Part shown: positions 1-9,288 of the stretch, piece by piece | How the letters are laid out: each line of letters begins with the position of its first letter | How positions within the stretch are numbered: the stretch's first letter is position 1 | Assembly (NCBI RefSeq): GCF_024701975.1 | Contig: NZ_JANLNM010000003.1 | Location: forward strand, 372,001 to 436,000 | DNA length: 64,000 nt | Source of the DNA: Variovorax sp. ZS18.2.2 | GTDB lineage: Bacteria > Pseudomonadota > Gammaproteobacteria > Burkholderiales > Burkholderiaceae_C | Direction of reading: 5' to 3' | Translations under genes and position numbers: made by a program | Notes under the pieces: generated by a model | The model's input: only the letters and a program-made list of their open reading frames with translations | Databases searched by the model: none | What the model was told of the DNA's origin: nothing

Positions 1-73
1 GGCTGGCGCCGTTTCCGGACGTGTTCGGCACAGGCTGTGCGCCTTGCGGACTGATGCTGGACGTCGTCGTCAT
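1..73 (-). CDS. possible N-terminus of a leftward gene, cut by window edge
   Basis: Reading leftward from an ATG at position 73 there is an uninterrupted frame to the window edge, about 24 residues rich in Thr, Ser, Pro and Gly. This composition is common at the disordered N-terminus of membrane transporters, but no domain can be recognised. No convincing Shine-Dalgarno precedes the ATG. If real, the gene is divergent from the cyo operon and shares its promoter region (74-255). The call rests only on frame openness and is weak. Confidence 0.25.
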   Translation of the reverse strand, partial: MTTTSSISPQGAQPVPNTSGNGAS

Positions 74-91
74 TGCGTTTTGTAATTCGGG

Positions 92-108
92 TGTCACCGG
101 CAGTGACA
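92..108. promoter_or_regulatory. perfect inverted repeat upstream of cyoA, candidate operator
   Basis: TGTCAC, a 5-nt spacer and GTGACA form a perfect 6+6 inverted repeat about 150 nt before the chosen cyoA start. The 74-255 region holds no other gene. The spacing and symmetry suit a dimeric regulator, but the cognate protein is unknown. The repeat could also be chance in GC-rich DNA. Confidence 0.35.
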
Positions 109-255
109 AAGGTAGACCATTGAACAGAGGCTCCAAGCGTCTCACCGAACGGGGATTCCCGCCATAGGACAAAACGTCCAATAGGCGGCGGGAACCTTTG
201 GTCGTAGATTGTGGAGTCTTTGCGCAGCCCACGCACCTCTTTCTTTCTCTTCGGC

Positions 256-1281
256 ATGCCCACCCTCCTATCCCTTCGCCGATGGCTCGTGTTGCTTCCC
301 CTCGCCTTCCTGGCGGGCTGCAACACGGTGCTCATGAACCCCTCCGGCGACATCGCCAACCAGCAGGGCCGACTGATCGTCGTGTCCACCGTGCTGATGC
401 TGATCATCATCATCCCGGTGATCGGACTGACCATCTTCTTCGCCTGGCGCTACCGCCAGTCGAACAAGGAGGCCACCTACAGCCCCGACTGGGACCACTC
501 CACCCAGCTCGAACTCGCGATCTGGGCCGCGCCGCTGCTGATCATCATCGCGCTCGGCGCGATCACCTGGATCAGCACCCACACGCTCGACCCCTACCGG
601 CCCCTGAGCCGCCTGGATGCCAAGCGCCAGATCTCGCCCGAGACCAAGCCGCTGGTGGTCGAAGTGGTGGCACTCGACTGGAAGTGGCTCTTCATCTACC
701 CCGAGCAGGGCATCGCCACGGTGAATGAGTTGGCCGCGCCGGTGGACGTGCCGATCAGCTTCAAGATCACGGCCTCCTCGGTGATGAACTCCTTCTTCAT
801 TCCCGCGCTGGCCGGCCAGATCTACGCCATGCCGGGCATGGAAACCAAGCTGCACGCGGTGATCAACAAGCCGGGCGAGTTCGAAGGCTTCTCGGCCAAC
901 TACAGCGGCGCGGGCTTCTCGGGCATGCGCTTCAAGTTCCACGGCCTGAGCAGCGGCGACTTCGACCAGTGGGTTGCCAAGGTCAAGGCCGGCAAGGAAG
1001 GCGAGCTCACCCGCGAGGGCTACACGAAGCTCGAAGTGCCCAGCGAGCGCGAGCCCGTGCGCCACTACGCGACCGTCGACGCCGACCTGTACAACGCCAT
1101 CCTCAACCGCTGCGTCGACCGCAACAAGATGTGCATGAGCCAGATGATGGCCATCGACGCCGACGGCGGCCTGGGCAAGCCCGGCGCCTTCAACGTCGCC
1201 ACCATGCAGAGCTGGCAACCCGACACCCTCAACTCGCCCAAGCGTAAGTACGTCACGGCGATGTGCACCACCGAAGAATGA
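256..1281 (+). CDS. cyoA: cytochrome bo3-type ubiquinol oxidase subunit II
   Basis: Subunit II of the proton-pumping quinol oxidase in the inner membrane. With the start at 256 the protein is 341 aa and opens with a lipoprotein signal ending in a lipobox (LAGC, Cys22), as in E. coli CyoA. Two transmembrane helices follow (about 41-63 and 84-106), then a periplasmic cupredoxin domain. That domain lacks the CxxxC copper-A ligands, which marks a quinol rather than a cytochrome c oxidase. A GTG start at 211 is also open but would add 15 residues ahead of the signal peptide. The stop overlaps the cyoB ATG by 4 nt. Confidence 0.93.
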   Translation: MPTLLSLRRWLVLLPLAFLAGCNTVLMNPSGDIANQQGRLIVVSTVLMLIIIIPVIGLTIFFAWRYRQSNKEATYSPDWDHSTQLELAIWAAPLLIIIALGAITWISTHTLDPYRPLSRLDAKRQISPETKPLVVEVVALDWKWLFIYPEQGIATVNELAAPVDVPISFKITASSVMNSFFIPALAGQIYAMPGMETKLHAVINKPGEFEGFSANYSGAGFSGMRFKFHGLSSGDFDQWVAKVKAGKEGELTREGYTKLEVPSEREPVRHYATVDADLYNAILNRCVDRNKMCMSQMMAIDADGGLGKPGAFNVATMQSWQPDTLNSPKRKYVTAMCTTEE

Positions 1282-3299
1282 CGATGCTCGCGAACCTTGA
1301 CCTGACGAAGCTCGTCTTCGGCCGCCTCACCTGGGAGGCGATTCCCTTTCACGAGCCCATCCTGCTCGTGACCTTCATCGCCGTCGTGCTCGGCGGCATC
1401 GCCCTCCTGGGCGCCATCACCTACTTCAAGGTGTGGGGCGTGCTGTGGCGCGACTGGATCACCAGCATCGACCACAAGAAGATCGGCATCATGTACATCA
1501 TCCTGGGCCTGGTGATGCTGCTGCGCGGCTTCTCCGACGCCATCATGATGCGGGCCCAGCAGGCCTTCGCCTTCGGCGACAACGCGGGCTTTTTGCCGCC
1601 GCACCACTACGACCAGGTCTTCACCGCCCACGGCGTGATCATGATCTTCTTCGTGGCGATGCCGCTGGTCACGGGCCTCATGAACTTCGTGGTGCCGCTG
1701 CAGATCGGCGCGCGCGACGTGGCCTTTCCGTTCCTGAACAACTTCAGCTTCTGGATGACCACCTTCGGCGCGGGCCTGGTGATGGCGTCGCTGTTCGTCG
1801 GCGAGTTCGCCAAGACCGGCTGGCTGGCCTACCCGCCGCTGTCGGGCATCCTGTTCAGTCCGGACGTGGGGGTGGACTACTACATATGGTCGTTGCAGAT
1901 AGCGGGGGTAGGCACATTGCTATCCGGCGTGAACCTGCTGGCGACCATCGTGAAGATGCGCGCGCCCGGCATGACCATGATGAAGATGCCCGTCTTCACC
2001 TGGACCGCCCTCTGCACCAACGTGCTGATCGTCGCTGCCTTCCCGGTGCTGACCGCCGTGCTGGCCCTGCTGTCGCTCGACCGCTACGTCGGCACCAACT
2101 TCTTCACGAACGACCTGGGCGGCAACGCCATGATGTACGTGAACCTGATCTGGATCTGGGGCCACCCCGAGGTGTACATCCTGATCCTGCCGGCCTTCGG
2201 CATCTTCTCGGAAGTGGTCTCCACCTTCTCGGGCAAGCGCCTCTTCGGCTACGCCTCGATGGTGTACGCCACGGTCGTGATCACGATCCTCTCGTACCTC
2301 GTGTGGCTGCACCACTTCTTCACCATGGGCTCGGGCGCCAGCGTGAATTCATTCTTCGGCATCACGACGATGATCATCTCGATCCCGACGGGCGCGAAGA
2401 TCTTCAACTGGCTCTTCACCATGTACCGCGGCCGCATCCGCTACGAGCTGCCGATGATGTGGACCATCGGCTTCATGATCACCTTCGTGATCGGCGGCAT
2501 GACCGGCGTGCTGCTGGCGGTGCCGCCGGCCGACTTCGTGCTGCACAACAGCCTGTTCCTGATCGCCCACTTCCACAACGTGATCATCGGCGGCGTGCTG
2601 TTCGGCATGCTGGCGGGCATCACCTACTGGTACCCGAAGGCCTTCGGCTACAAGCTCGATCCGTTCTGGGGCAAGTGCTCGTTCTGGTTCTGGATCGTGG
2701 GCTTCTGGTTCGCCTTCATGCCGCTGTACATCCTGGGCCTGATGGGCGTCACCCGCCGCATGAGCCACTTCCAGGACATGTCGCTGCAGATCTGGTTCCA
2801 GATCGCCGCCTTCGGTGCTGTGCTGATCGCGCTGGGCATCGCTTCGTTCATCATCCAGCTGGTGGTGAGCTACATCCGCCGCGAATCGCTGCGCGACACC
2901 ACGGGCGATCCGTGGAATGGCCGCACGCTCGAATGGTCGACCTCCTCGCCGCCGCCGGCCTACAACTTCGCGTTCACGCCGCGCATCCATGACAACGATG
3001 CCTGGACCGACATGAAGCGCCGCGGCTACGAGCGTCCGCTCGAGGGCTTCACTCCGATCCATATGCCCAAGAACACCAGCGCCGGCTTCATCATCGCAGC
3101 CCTGGCAGCGCTCTGCGGCTTCGCACTGATCTGGCAGATGTGGCTCGTGGCGGGCGTCGGCTTCGTCGCCATGCTGGTCGCCGTGATCACGCACACCTTC
3201 AACTACAAGCGCGACTACTACATCCCCGCGGAAGACGTCGTTCGCACCGAGGGCGAGCGCACGCGCCTCTTGGGAGTCTCGGGAGCCGCCCATGTCTGA
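1278..3299 (+). CDS. cyoB: cytochrome bo3-type ubiquinol oxidase subunit I
   Basis: Catalytic haem-copper subunit, 673 aa, reducing O2 to water while pumping protons. Diagnostic motifs are visible: the haem ligand His near residue 118 (TAHGVIM), the CuB His and cross-linked Tyr in WGHPEVY, the CuB pair in WLHHFF, and the haem ligands in AHFHN. The length suits the CyoB branch, with extra helices compared with aa3 oxidases. The ATG at 1278 overlaps the cyoA stop (ATGA); an upstream GTG at 1263 is open but less likely. The 3' end overlaps cyoC by 8 nt. Confidence 0.96.
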   Translation: MTMLANLDLTKLVFGRLTWEAIPFHEPILLVTFIAVVLGGIALLGAITYFKVWGVLWRDWITSIDHKKIGIMYIILGLVMLLRGFSDAIMMRAQQAFAFGDNAGFLPPHHYDQVFTAHGVIMIFFVAMPLVTGLMNFVVPLQIGARDVAFPFLNNFSFWMTTFGAGLVMASLFVGEFAKTGWLAYPPLSGILFSPDVGVDYYIWSLQIAGVGTLLSGVNLLATIVKMRAPGMTMMKMPVFTWTALCTNVLIVAAFPVLTAVLALLSLDRYVGTNFFTNDLGGNAMMYVNLIWIWGHPEVYILILPAFGIFSEVVSTFSGKRLFGYASMVYATVVITILSYLVWLHHFFTMGSGASVNSFFGITTMIISIPTGAKIFNWLFTMYRGRIRYELPMMWTIGFMITFVIGGMTGVLLAVPPADFVLHNSLFLIAHFHNVIIGGVLFGMLAGITYWYPKAFGYKLDPFWGKCSFWFWIVGFWFAFMPLYILGLMGVTRRMSHFQDMSLQIWFQIAAFGAVLIALGIASFIIQLVVSYIRRESLRDTTGDPWNGRTLEWSTSSPPPAYNFAFTPRIHDNDAWTDMKRRGYERPLEGFTPIHMPKNTSAGFIIAALAALCGFALIWQMWLVAGVGFVAMLVAVITHTFNYKRDYYIPAEDVVRTEGERTRLLGVSGAAHV

Positions 3300-3957
3300 T
3301 ACCACCGCTCTCCACCCCCCGGGGTCTTCGCACCCCCATAGCGACCAGACGGGCAAGCCGCCCGTGTTCGAGCTGTTCCACGTCGGCAACGACCACCACC
3401 CCGAAAACGGCACGCTGCTGGGCTTCTGGCTCTACCTGATGAGCGACTGCCTCATCTTCGCGTGCCTGTTCGCGGTGTACGGCGTGCTGGGCCGCAACTA
3501 CGCGGCCGGCCCCTCGGGCGCTGACCTGTTCGACCTGCCGCTGGTGGCGATCAACACCTCGCTGCTCTTGCTGTCGTCGATCACCTACGGCTTCGCGATG
3601 CTCGAGATGCAGAAGAAGCGCATGGGCGGCGTGCTCGTGTGGCTGGCCATCACGGGCCTCCTTGGCGCGGGCTTCATCGGCCTGGAACTCTACGAATTCG
3701 CGCACCTGCTGCACGAAGGCGCGGGCCCGCAGCGCAGCGCGTTCCTGTCGTCGTTCTTCGCACTGGTCGGCACCCACGGCCTGCACGTGAGCTTCGGCAT
3801 CATCTGGCTCATCGTGCTGATGATCCAGTTGCCCAAGCACGGCTTCACCGCCGCGAACCGCCGCCGCCTGATGTGCCTGTCGATGTTCTGGCACTTTCTG
3901 GACGTGGTCTGGATCGGCGTCTTCACTTTCGTCTACCTGATGGGATCGATGGCATGA
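3292..3957 (+). CDS. cyoC: cytochrome bo3-type ubiquinol oxidase subunit III
   Basis: Membrane subunit III, 221 aa, with about five transmembrane helices and the family features FELFHVGN near the N-terminus and [12 protein letters not shown] in the fourth helix. It stabilises the catalytic core and binds no cofactor. It begins 8 nt inside cyoB, so translation is probably coupled. A 152-nt gap containing a dispersed repeat separates it from cyoD, which is unusual because cyo genes normally abut. Confidence 0.94.
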   Translation: MSDTTALHPPGSSHPHSDQTGKPPVFELFHVGNDHHPENGTLLGFWLYLMSDCLIFACLFAVYGVLGRNYAAGPSGADLFDLPLVAINTSLLLLSSITYGFAMLEMQKKRMGGVLVWLAITGLLGAGFIGLELYEFAHLLHEGAGPQRSAFLSSFFALVGTHGLHVSFGIIWLIVLMIQLPKHGFTAANRRRLMCLSMFWHFLDVVWIGVFTFVYLMGSMA

Positions 3958-3969
3958 GCGCAGCAATAA

Positions 3970-4065
3970 GGCTCGCCCCCAGGCTGCGCGCACTTCGTGT
4001 CGCTTCTCCTACCCCCTACCGGGGGCAACACCAGTGGCCCGGCAAAGCCGGTTCCACGGTGTTCC
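3970..4065 (+). repeat. 96-bp dispersed repeat, copy 1 (inside cyo operon)
   Basis: This stretch matches 26361-26456 at 90 of 96 positions by direct alignment, in the same orientation. It contains two hairpins: a C5/G5 stem around TTCC or TACC, and CCGGC-AAA-GCCGG. It sits between cyoC and cyoD, and in both copies AATAA-type sequence precedes it. The other copy is also inside an operon. It looks like a non-coding REP-like family rather than a gene remnant. Confidence 0.85.
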
Positions 4066-4108
4066 TCGACAAGACCATTGCCGACGTATCACACAACGAG
4101 GTTGTTCA

Positions 4109-4510
4109 ATGAGCGCCCACATCGACACCGCCGCGCACGGTCATGACACGCACGACGACCATCACGACGATGGCCCCGTGAGCCACAGCACCTTCAAGGG
4201 CTACATGACCGGCTTCGTGCTGGCCGTGATCCTCACCGCGATTCCGTTCTGGCTCGTCATGGGCAAGGCCTTCGCCAGCACGAACACCACGTCGCTCATC
4301 ATCCTGGGCTTCGCCGCGGTGCAGATCGTGGTCCACATGATCTATTTCCTGCACATGGACGCCAAGTCCGAGAGCGGCTGGAACATGCTGGCACTGATCT
4401 TCACGATCGTGCTCGTCGTCATCACGCTGGCCGGATCGCTCTGGGTCATGTATCACATGAACACGAACATGATGCCGATGTCGGTGCACGACATGAAGAA
4501 CATGCCTTGA
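4109..4510 (+). CDS. cyoD: cytochrome bo3-type ubiquinol oxidase subunit IV
   Basis: Small accessory subunit of the oxidase, 133 aa, with a His/Asp-rich cytoplasmic N-terminus and three predicted transmembrane helices, including the typical QIVVHMIYFLHM segment. The ATG at 4109 is preferred. An upstream-extended frame from 4034 would translate part of the dispersed repeat flank and lacks family similarity. No cyoE (haem O synthase) follows, so haem O must be made by an enzyme encoded elsewhere. Confidence 0.93.
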   Translation: MSAHIDTAAHGHDTHDDHHDDGPVSHSTFKGYMTGFVLAVILTAIPFWLVMGKAFASTNTTSLIILGFAAVQIVVHMIYFLHMDAKSESGWNMLALIFTIVLVVITLAGSLWVMYHMNTNMMPMSVHDMKNMP

Positions 4511-5373
4511 CGCCTCCCGCGCCAGACCACCTCAGCCACAACAACAAACCGGCCAGCCGACCGCGCTCCGCGGCTGCCCGGATGGCACTGGCGGTCTGCG
4601 CGGTGCTGGCCTTTGCCGGCTTCTTCGCGCTCGGTACCTGGCAAGTCGAGCGCCGAGCCTGGAAGCTCGATCTCATCGCCCGCGTCGACCAGCGCGTGCA
4701 TGCCCCGGCCGCCGAGCCCCCCGCGCGCGCCGACTGGCCGCGAGTGAACGCGGCCAATGACGAATACCGCCACCTGCACGTCACCGGCACCTTCCTGCAC
4801 GACAAGGAAACGCTGACCCAGGCCAGCACCCGGCTCGGCGCCGGCTTCTGGGTGCTCACGCCATTGCAGGCAGCCGACGGCACGGTGATTCTGGTCAATC
4901 GAGGCTTCGTGCCGCCCGAAGCCCGCGAACGCGCGAGCCGCGCGACCACCGAGGCGAAGGGCGAGGTCACGATCGCCGGCCTCTTGCGCATCACCGAACC
5001 CAAGGGCGGGTTCCTCCGCAAGAACGACCCGGCCGCAGACCGCTGGTTCTCGCGCGACGTGCAGGCCATCGGCGCGGCACGCGGGCTGAATGAGGTGGCG
5101 CCCTATTTCGTCGATGCCGAGGCCGATCCGTCGCTCTCGCCCCAAGCGGCCGACATGGCCGACTACCCCGTGCGCGGCCTCACGGTCATCGCCTTTCCCA
5201 ACAGCCACCTCGTCTACGCCCTCACCTGGTACGGGCTGGCGCTGATGGTGCTGGGCGCCGCCTGGTTCGTCTGGCGCGACGGGCGCAAGCGCGCCGGGCG
5301 GGCTCCCGGCGGCAGCAGCGAAAATGCGCCCCATGCCGACCCCAGCCCTCGCCCCGATGCGCACCGCGACTGA
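4507..5373 (+). CDS. SURF1 family oxidase assembly protein
   Basis: 288-aa membrane protein of the SURF1/Shy1 family, which assists haem insertion into haem-copper oxidases. A hydrophobic helix (about 27-45) leads into the family motif FFALGTWQVERRAWK. A periplasmic domain follows with RGFVPPEAR, and a second helix ends the protein (LTWYGLALMVLGAAW). The TTG at 4507 overlaps the cyoD stop by 4 nt; an ATG at 4582 would give a shorter tail before helix 1 and is an alternative. The position directly after cyoD supports service to this oxidase. Confidence 0.9.
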   Translation: MTPPAPDHLSHNNKPASRPRSAAARMALAVCAVLAFAGFFALGTWQVERRAWKLDLIARVDQRVHAPAAEPPARADWPRVNAANDEYRHLHVTGTFLHDKETLTQASTRLGAGFWVLTPLQAADGTVILVNRGFVPPEARERASRATTEAKGEVTIAGLLRITEPKGGFLRKNDPAADRWFSRDVQAIGAARGLNEVAPYFVDAEADPSLSPQAADMADYPVRGLTVIAFPNSHLVYALTWYGLALMVLGAAWFVWRDGRKRAGRAPGGSSENAPHADPSPRPDAHRD

Positions 5374-6727
5374 AGCGGTCGCGGGCGAACTGCCCGCTCC
5401 CCGCGCAGGCGTCGCGAGCCTGGACAACGCCACCGGCCACAAGAACATGCAGCAGCTGATCCAGCTGCGCTGGTTCGCGGTGGTCGGGCAGGTGGCCACC
5501 ATCCTGATGGTCCACTACGGCTTCGGCATCCGGCTGCCGCTGGACAACATGCTGCAGGTGCTCACCTGCCTGGCGCTCTTCAACATGGTGAGCCTGCTGC
5601 GCTCGCGCACCCATCGCCGGGTGACCAACGGCGAGCTGTTCCTCGCGCTGCTGGTCGACGTGGCCACGCTCACGGCCCAGCTCTACCTGAGCGGCGGCGC
5701 GACCAACCCGTTCGTCTTTCTCTACCTGCTGCAGGTGATCCTGGGCGCGGTGCTGCTGAAGGCCTGGTCGACCTGGACCATCGTGGTCATCACCAGCCTG
5801 TGCTTCGCGGGCCTGGCGCTGTTCTCGCGCCCGCTCGCGCTGCCACTGGACCACAACCGGGGCCTCTGGAGCCCCTACATCCAGGGCATGCTGGTGTGCT
5901 TCGCGCTCAATGCGGCGCTGCTGGTGATCTTCATCACCCGCATCAACGGCAACCTGCGCGCACGCGATGCGCGGCTGGCCGACCTGCGCCAGCGCGCCTC
6001 GGAAGAAGAACACATCGTGCGCATGGGCCTGCTCGCCTCGGGCGCCGCGCACGAACTGGGCACGCCGCTCGCCACGCTGGCGGTGATCCTGGGCGACTGG
6101 CGCCGGCTGCCGCACTTCAGCTCCGACCCCGAACTCCTGACCGAAGTGGCCGAGATGGAACTGCAGATCCAGCGCTGCAAGAGCATCGTGAGCGGCATCC
6201 TTTTGTCGGCCGGCGAGGCGCGCGGCGAGTCGTCCGAAGAAACCACGGTGAGCACCTTCCTCGATGACCTCGTGGAGGAATGGCGCACCACGCGCCCGGT
6301 GGAAGAGTTCGACTACGACAACCGCTTCGGGCAGGACCTGCCCATGGTCTCCGACTCGGCCCTCAAGCAGATGATCTGCAACGTGCTCGACAACGCGCTG
6401 GAGGCATCGCCGCACTGGCTGCGCCTGGAAGCGGCGCACGATGCCGACAACCTCACGATCACCGTCACCGACGCGGGCCCGGGGTTCCTCCCGGCAATCC
6501 TCAAGGAGTTCGGCAAGCCCTACCAGACAAGCAAGGGCCGCCCGGGGGGCGGGCTCGGGCTGTTCCTGGTCGCCAACGTGGCGCGCACCCTGGGCGGCCG
6601 CGTCGCGGCGCGCAACCGGCCCGAGGGCGGCGCGATCGTGACCGTCACGCTGCCGCTCGCGGCCGTCGTGCTGGAAGACGACGAAGCGGTCGCGCCGGCC
6701 GATCCCATCGCCAACGCAAAGCCATGA
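5324..6727 (+). CDS. RegB/PrrB/ActS-type redox sensor histidine kinase
   Basis: 467-aa membrane kinase. Six hydrophobic segments carry the motif GGATNPF (about 125-131), the ubiquinone-binding signature GGxxNPF of RegB. The H-box is AAHELGTPLATL with His243, and Cys285 (QRCKSI) lies where RegB has its redox-active cysteine. The N and G boxes (NVLDNALEAS, GGGLGLFL) are intact. In the family the kinase reads quinone redox state and controls terminal oxidases, which fits its place after cyo. The frame overlaps SURF1 by 50 nt; ATGs at 5333 and 5357 are alternative starts. Confidence 0.9.
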   Translation: MRPMPTPALAPMRTATEAVAGELPAPRAGVASLDNATGHKNMQQLIQLRWFAVVGQVATILMVHYGFGIRLPLDNMLQVLTCLALFNMVSLLRSRTHRRVTNGELFLALLVDVATLTAQLYLSGGATNPFVFLYLLQVILGAVLLKAWSTWTIVVITSLCFAGLALFSRPLALPLDHNRGLWSPYIQGMLVCFALNAALLVIFITRINGNLRARDARLADLRQRASEEEHIVRMGLLASGAAHELGTPLATLAVILGDWRRLPHFSSDPELLTEVAEMELQIQRCKSIVSGILLSAGEARGESSEETTVSTFLDDLVEEWRTTRPVEEFDYDNRFGQDLPMVSDSALKQMICNVLDNALEASPHWLRLEAAHDADNLTITVTDAGPGFLPAILKEFGKPYQTSKGRPGGGLGLFLVANVARTLGGRVAARNRPEGGAIVTVTLPLAAVVLEDDEAVAPADPIANAKP

Positions 6728-7287
6728 CGCAAGCAACCGCCGAAGCCCAACGCCAGTTGCTGATCGTCGAAGACGACGGCGCCTTCGCGCGCACGCTCAG
6801 CCGCTCCTTCGAGCGCCGCGGCTATGCGGTGATGCATGCGAGCAATGCCGAGGAGGTCGAAGCGCTGCTGGAGACCCGCTCACCGGAGCAATCGCCCGGC
6901 TACGCGGTGGTCGACCTGAAGCTCAACGGCGAAGCCTCGGGCCTGGCCTGCGTGCAGATGCTGCACCGGCACAACCCGAAGACGCTGATCGTGGTGCTCA
7001 CCGGCTTCGCCAGCATCGCCACCGCGGTGGAGGCCATCAAGCTGGGCGCCTGCCACTACCTGGCCAAGCCCTCGAACACCGACGACATCGAGGCCGCCTT
7101 CGGCCGCGCGAACGGCACCACCGAGGTGGAACTGACCAACCGCTCGACCTCGATCAAGACCCTGGAGTGGGAGCGCATCCACGAGATGCTGGCCGAGACT
7201 GGCTTCAACATCTCCGAGACCGCGCGACGTCTTGGCATGCATCGGCGCACATTGGCACGCAAACTCGGCAAACAGCAGGTCAAGTAA
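6724..7287 (+). CDS. RegA/PrrA/ActR-type response regulator
   Basis: 187-aa partner of the preceding kinase, overlapping it by 4 nt. A receiver domain (about 11-125) has the phospho-acceptor Asp64 in AVVDLKLNGE and the conserved Lys in LAKPSN. A short linker leads to a Fis-type helix-turn-helix (about 157-185, ISETARRLGMHRRTLARKL), which is nearly invariant in the RegA family. The length matches RegA (about 184 aa). It probably regulates the adjacent oxidase operon and other redox genes; that target list is inference. Confidence 0.92.
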   Translation: MTQATAEAQRQLLIVEDDGAFARTLSRSFERRGYAVMHASNAEEVEALLETRSPEQSPGYAVVDLKLNGEASGLACVQMLHRHNPKTLIVVLTGFASIATAVEAIKLGACHYLAKPSNTDDIEAAFGRANGTTEVELTNRSTSIKTLEWERIHEMLAETGFNISETARRLGMHRRTLARKLGKQQVK

Positions 7288-7350
7288 CATGATCTGCCGG
7301 TTTCGCGAATTCATGCGGAACCAAAACCGATTCTCGAGGTTCTGTTCCTG

Positions 7351-8052
7351 ATGACGAATAGCCCACCCATGCAGCTGCAGCCCCTCCCCGCCGAGCCGAA
7401 GAAGCCGGCGCCCGCGGTCCGCGACCAGACCGGGATGGAGGAGCTCTTCAACGCCCTGAGCCACGGCCTCGGCCTGGTGCTGGCGATCGCCTCGCTGCCG
7501 ATCCTGATCTACAGCGCCGCCCAGAAGGGCCAGGCCGCGAGCGTGGTCGGCGTCTCGCTCTTCGCGGGCACGGCCATCGTGCTGTACCTGATCTCCACGC
7601 TGTACCACGCGCTGCCGATCGGCCGCGCCAAGGCCTGGTTCAACCGGCTGGACCACGCGGCCATCTATCTCTTCATCGCGGGCAGCTACATGCCCTTCCT
7701 GTTCGGCGTGCTGCGCGGGCCGTGGGGCTGGACGCTTTTCGGCGCGATCTGCGCCGCGGCCGCGCTGGGCGTGGGCGCCAAGCTGTTCAACCGGCTGCAG
7801 CATCCGCTGTGGTCGACGGGGCTCTATGTGGCGATGGGGTGGATGGCGCTGATGGCGGCAGTGCCGCTGTATGAGCGCATGTCACCGGCGGGGCTGGGTT
7901 GGCTCGTGGCCGGCGGGCTCTTCTATACCGCTGGTGCTGTCGTCTTCCTGTTCGACAACAAGATCCGCTTTGCCCATTCGGTGTGGCATCTGTTCGTGCT
8001 GGCCGGCAGCACCTGCCACTTCTTCGCCGTGCTCTGGCACTCGCACGGCTGA
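7351..8052 (+). CDS. hemolysin III family (PAQR/YqfA) membrane protein
   Basis: 233-aa protein with about seven transmembrane helices and PAQR-superfamily landmarks: EELFNALSHGLG, STLYHALP, RLDHAAIYLFIAGSYMPF and a C-terminal SVWHLFVLAGSTCHFFAV. The conserved Ser/Asp/His residues are the metal site of the superfamily. Despite the name there is no evidence of toxicity; E. coli YqfA has been linked to membrane physiology. A second ATG at 7369 would shorten the low-complexity N-terminus. It stands alone between regA and slyX. Confidence 0.9.
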   Translation: MTNSPPMQLQPLPAEPKKPAPAVRDQTGMEELFNALSHGLGLVLAIASLPILIYSAAQKGQAASVVGVSLFAGTAIVLYLISTLYHALPIGRAKAWFNRLDHAAIYLFIAGSYMPFLFGVLRGPWGWTLFGAICAAAALGVGAKLFNRLQHPLWSTGLYVAMGWMALMAAVPLYERMSPAGLGWLVAGGLFYTAGAVVFLFDNKIRFAHSVWHLFVLAGSTCHFFAVLWHSHG

Positions 8053-8062
8053 GCTTTCTCTT

Positions 8063-8287
8063 TCAATAGTGCGGCGGTAGCTCGTCGCGGAGATTGCGCG
8101 CCGCGCCGTCCTGCCCCGCGTTCTGGCTCTGTTGCCGCAGGTGCGCCACCTGCTGGATCAGGCTGTCGATCTGCTGCTGTTGGCGGTAGATCGTCATGTT
8201 CAGCTGCTCCAGCAGGTCGTCGGCGTAGCTCGACTTGATTTCGAGTTCGGTCAGACGCTCGGTCACGTCGTTCGGTAGGTGTTCCAT
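8063..8287 (-). CDS. slyX: SlyX family protein
   Basis: 74-aa protein that is almost entirely an amphipathic coiled coil (about 8-55, rich in Gln, Leu and Glu) ending in the family-typical DELPPHY. The molecular role of SlyX is unknown. The length and the C-terminal PPHY motif match the family closely. It converges with the hemolysin III gene across 10 nt. Confidence 0.9.
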   Translation of the reverse strand: MEHLPNDVTERLTELEIKSSYADDLLEQLNMTIYRQQQQIDSLIQQVAHLRQQSQNAGQDGAARNLRDELPPHY

Positions 8288-8329
8288 GCCGCTATTGGAC
8301 AGGAAGACCTACCGGTTCTTCGTGACGCT

Positions 8330-9226
8330 TCAGCGCTTGATCTTCGCTTCGAGCAGGTCCCCCATGCCGATGCGATGCGCGAACTCGATGCGCACGCGCT
8401 CCGACACCTCGAACACTTCCTTGGCGCCATCGCCCACGAAGTCGATCACCGAGCGCATCGGACGCTGGCCGGCCGGCAAGTTCACGATGCGCACGATCTC
8501 GTCGGCCACGGCCTGCGGATCGGCATCGTCGGGCATCAGCGCCGAGAGGCTCTGGCCGATCCGGTCCATCACGCCGTCGTAGCGGCCGTAGGCAGCCGTG
8601 GTGGCGGCGTCGGCCGGCTTGCCGGCGCTCGGGAAATGGTCGGTGCCCTTGGTGAAGGCGCCGGGCACCATGATCGAGGTCTCGATGCCGAAGCGCGCGA
8701 TCTCGTAGGCCAGCGTGACGGCCAGCGAATCCATCGCCGCCTTGGCCGCGCCGTAGGGGCCCATGAACGGCGGGAAGCCGCCCTTGGTGGTCGTGCTGCT
8801 GATCCACAGCATGAGCCCGGACTCTTGCTTCCGAAGGTACGGCAGCACCGCGCGGTTCACGCGCTGGGCGCCGAGCACGTTGGTGTCGAACACCTTGACG
8901 ATTTCCTCGGGCGTGAAGGCCTCGGTCGGGCCGACCACGAGGTGGCCGGCGTTCTGCATCACCACGTCGATGTGGCCCTGCTCGCGAACGATGGTGGCTG
9001 CGGCCGCATCGGCCGACGCCTGCGAGAGCACGTCGAGTTCGAGCGGGTGCAGCTGCAGGCCCTTGGCCGCGGCGTAGCTGCGCATCTCGGCAGCACGGCC
9101 ACTGTTGCGGCCCGCGACGTCGCGCATCGACGCGTAGACGACATGGCCTGCCTCGGCCAGGGATTGGGCAGTGAGCTTGCCGATACCGGTGCCTGCGCCG
9201 GTGACCAGGATGATTTGCTTTTGCAT
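8330..9226 (-). CDS. SDR family NAD(P)-dependent oxidoreductase
   Basis: 298-aa classical short-chain dehydrogenase/reductase. The cofactor-binding motif TGAGTGIG is at 9-16, NAG at 92-94, a catalytic Ser near 143-144, and YxxxK at Tyr158/Lys162. It carries a C-terminal extension of about 50 residues compared with minimal SDRs. The substrate cannot be deduced. It lies 62 nt downstream of a second, unrelated SDR in the same direction, so the two may be co-transcribed. Confidence 0.88.
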   Translation of the reverse strand: MQKQIILVTGAGTGIGKLTAQSLAEAGHVVYASMRDVAGRNSGRAAEMRSYAAAKGLQLHPLELDVLSQASADAAAATIVREQGHIDVVMQNAGHLVVGPTEAFTPEEIVKVFDTNVLGAQRVNRAVLPYLRKQESGLMLWISSTTTKGGFPPFMGPYGAAKAAMDSLAVTLAYEIARFGIETSIMVPGAFTKGTDHFPSAGKPADAATTAAYGRYDGVMDRIGQSLSALMPDDADPQAVADEIVRIVNLPAGQRPMRSVIDFVGDGAKEVFEVSERVRIEFAHRIGMGDLLEAKIKR

Positions 9227-9288
9227 GATGTTTCTCCGAAAGGTTGAGTTGGGTTGGGTTGAACAGGTGAATGAAGGAAGGATGGGAT

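Noticed and set aside
7351..8052. Hemolysin as a virulence factor
   Set aside because: The family name is historical; the protein is an ordinary seven-helix PAQR-type membrane protein with no toxin context.
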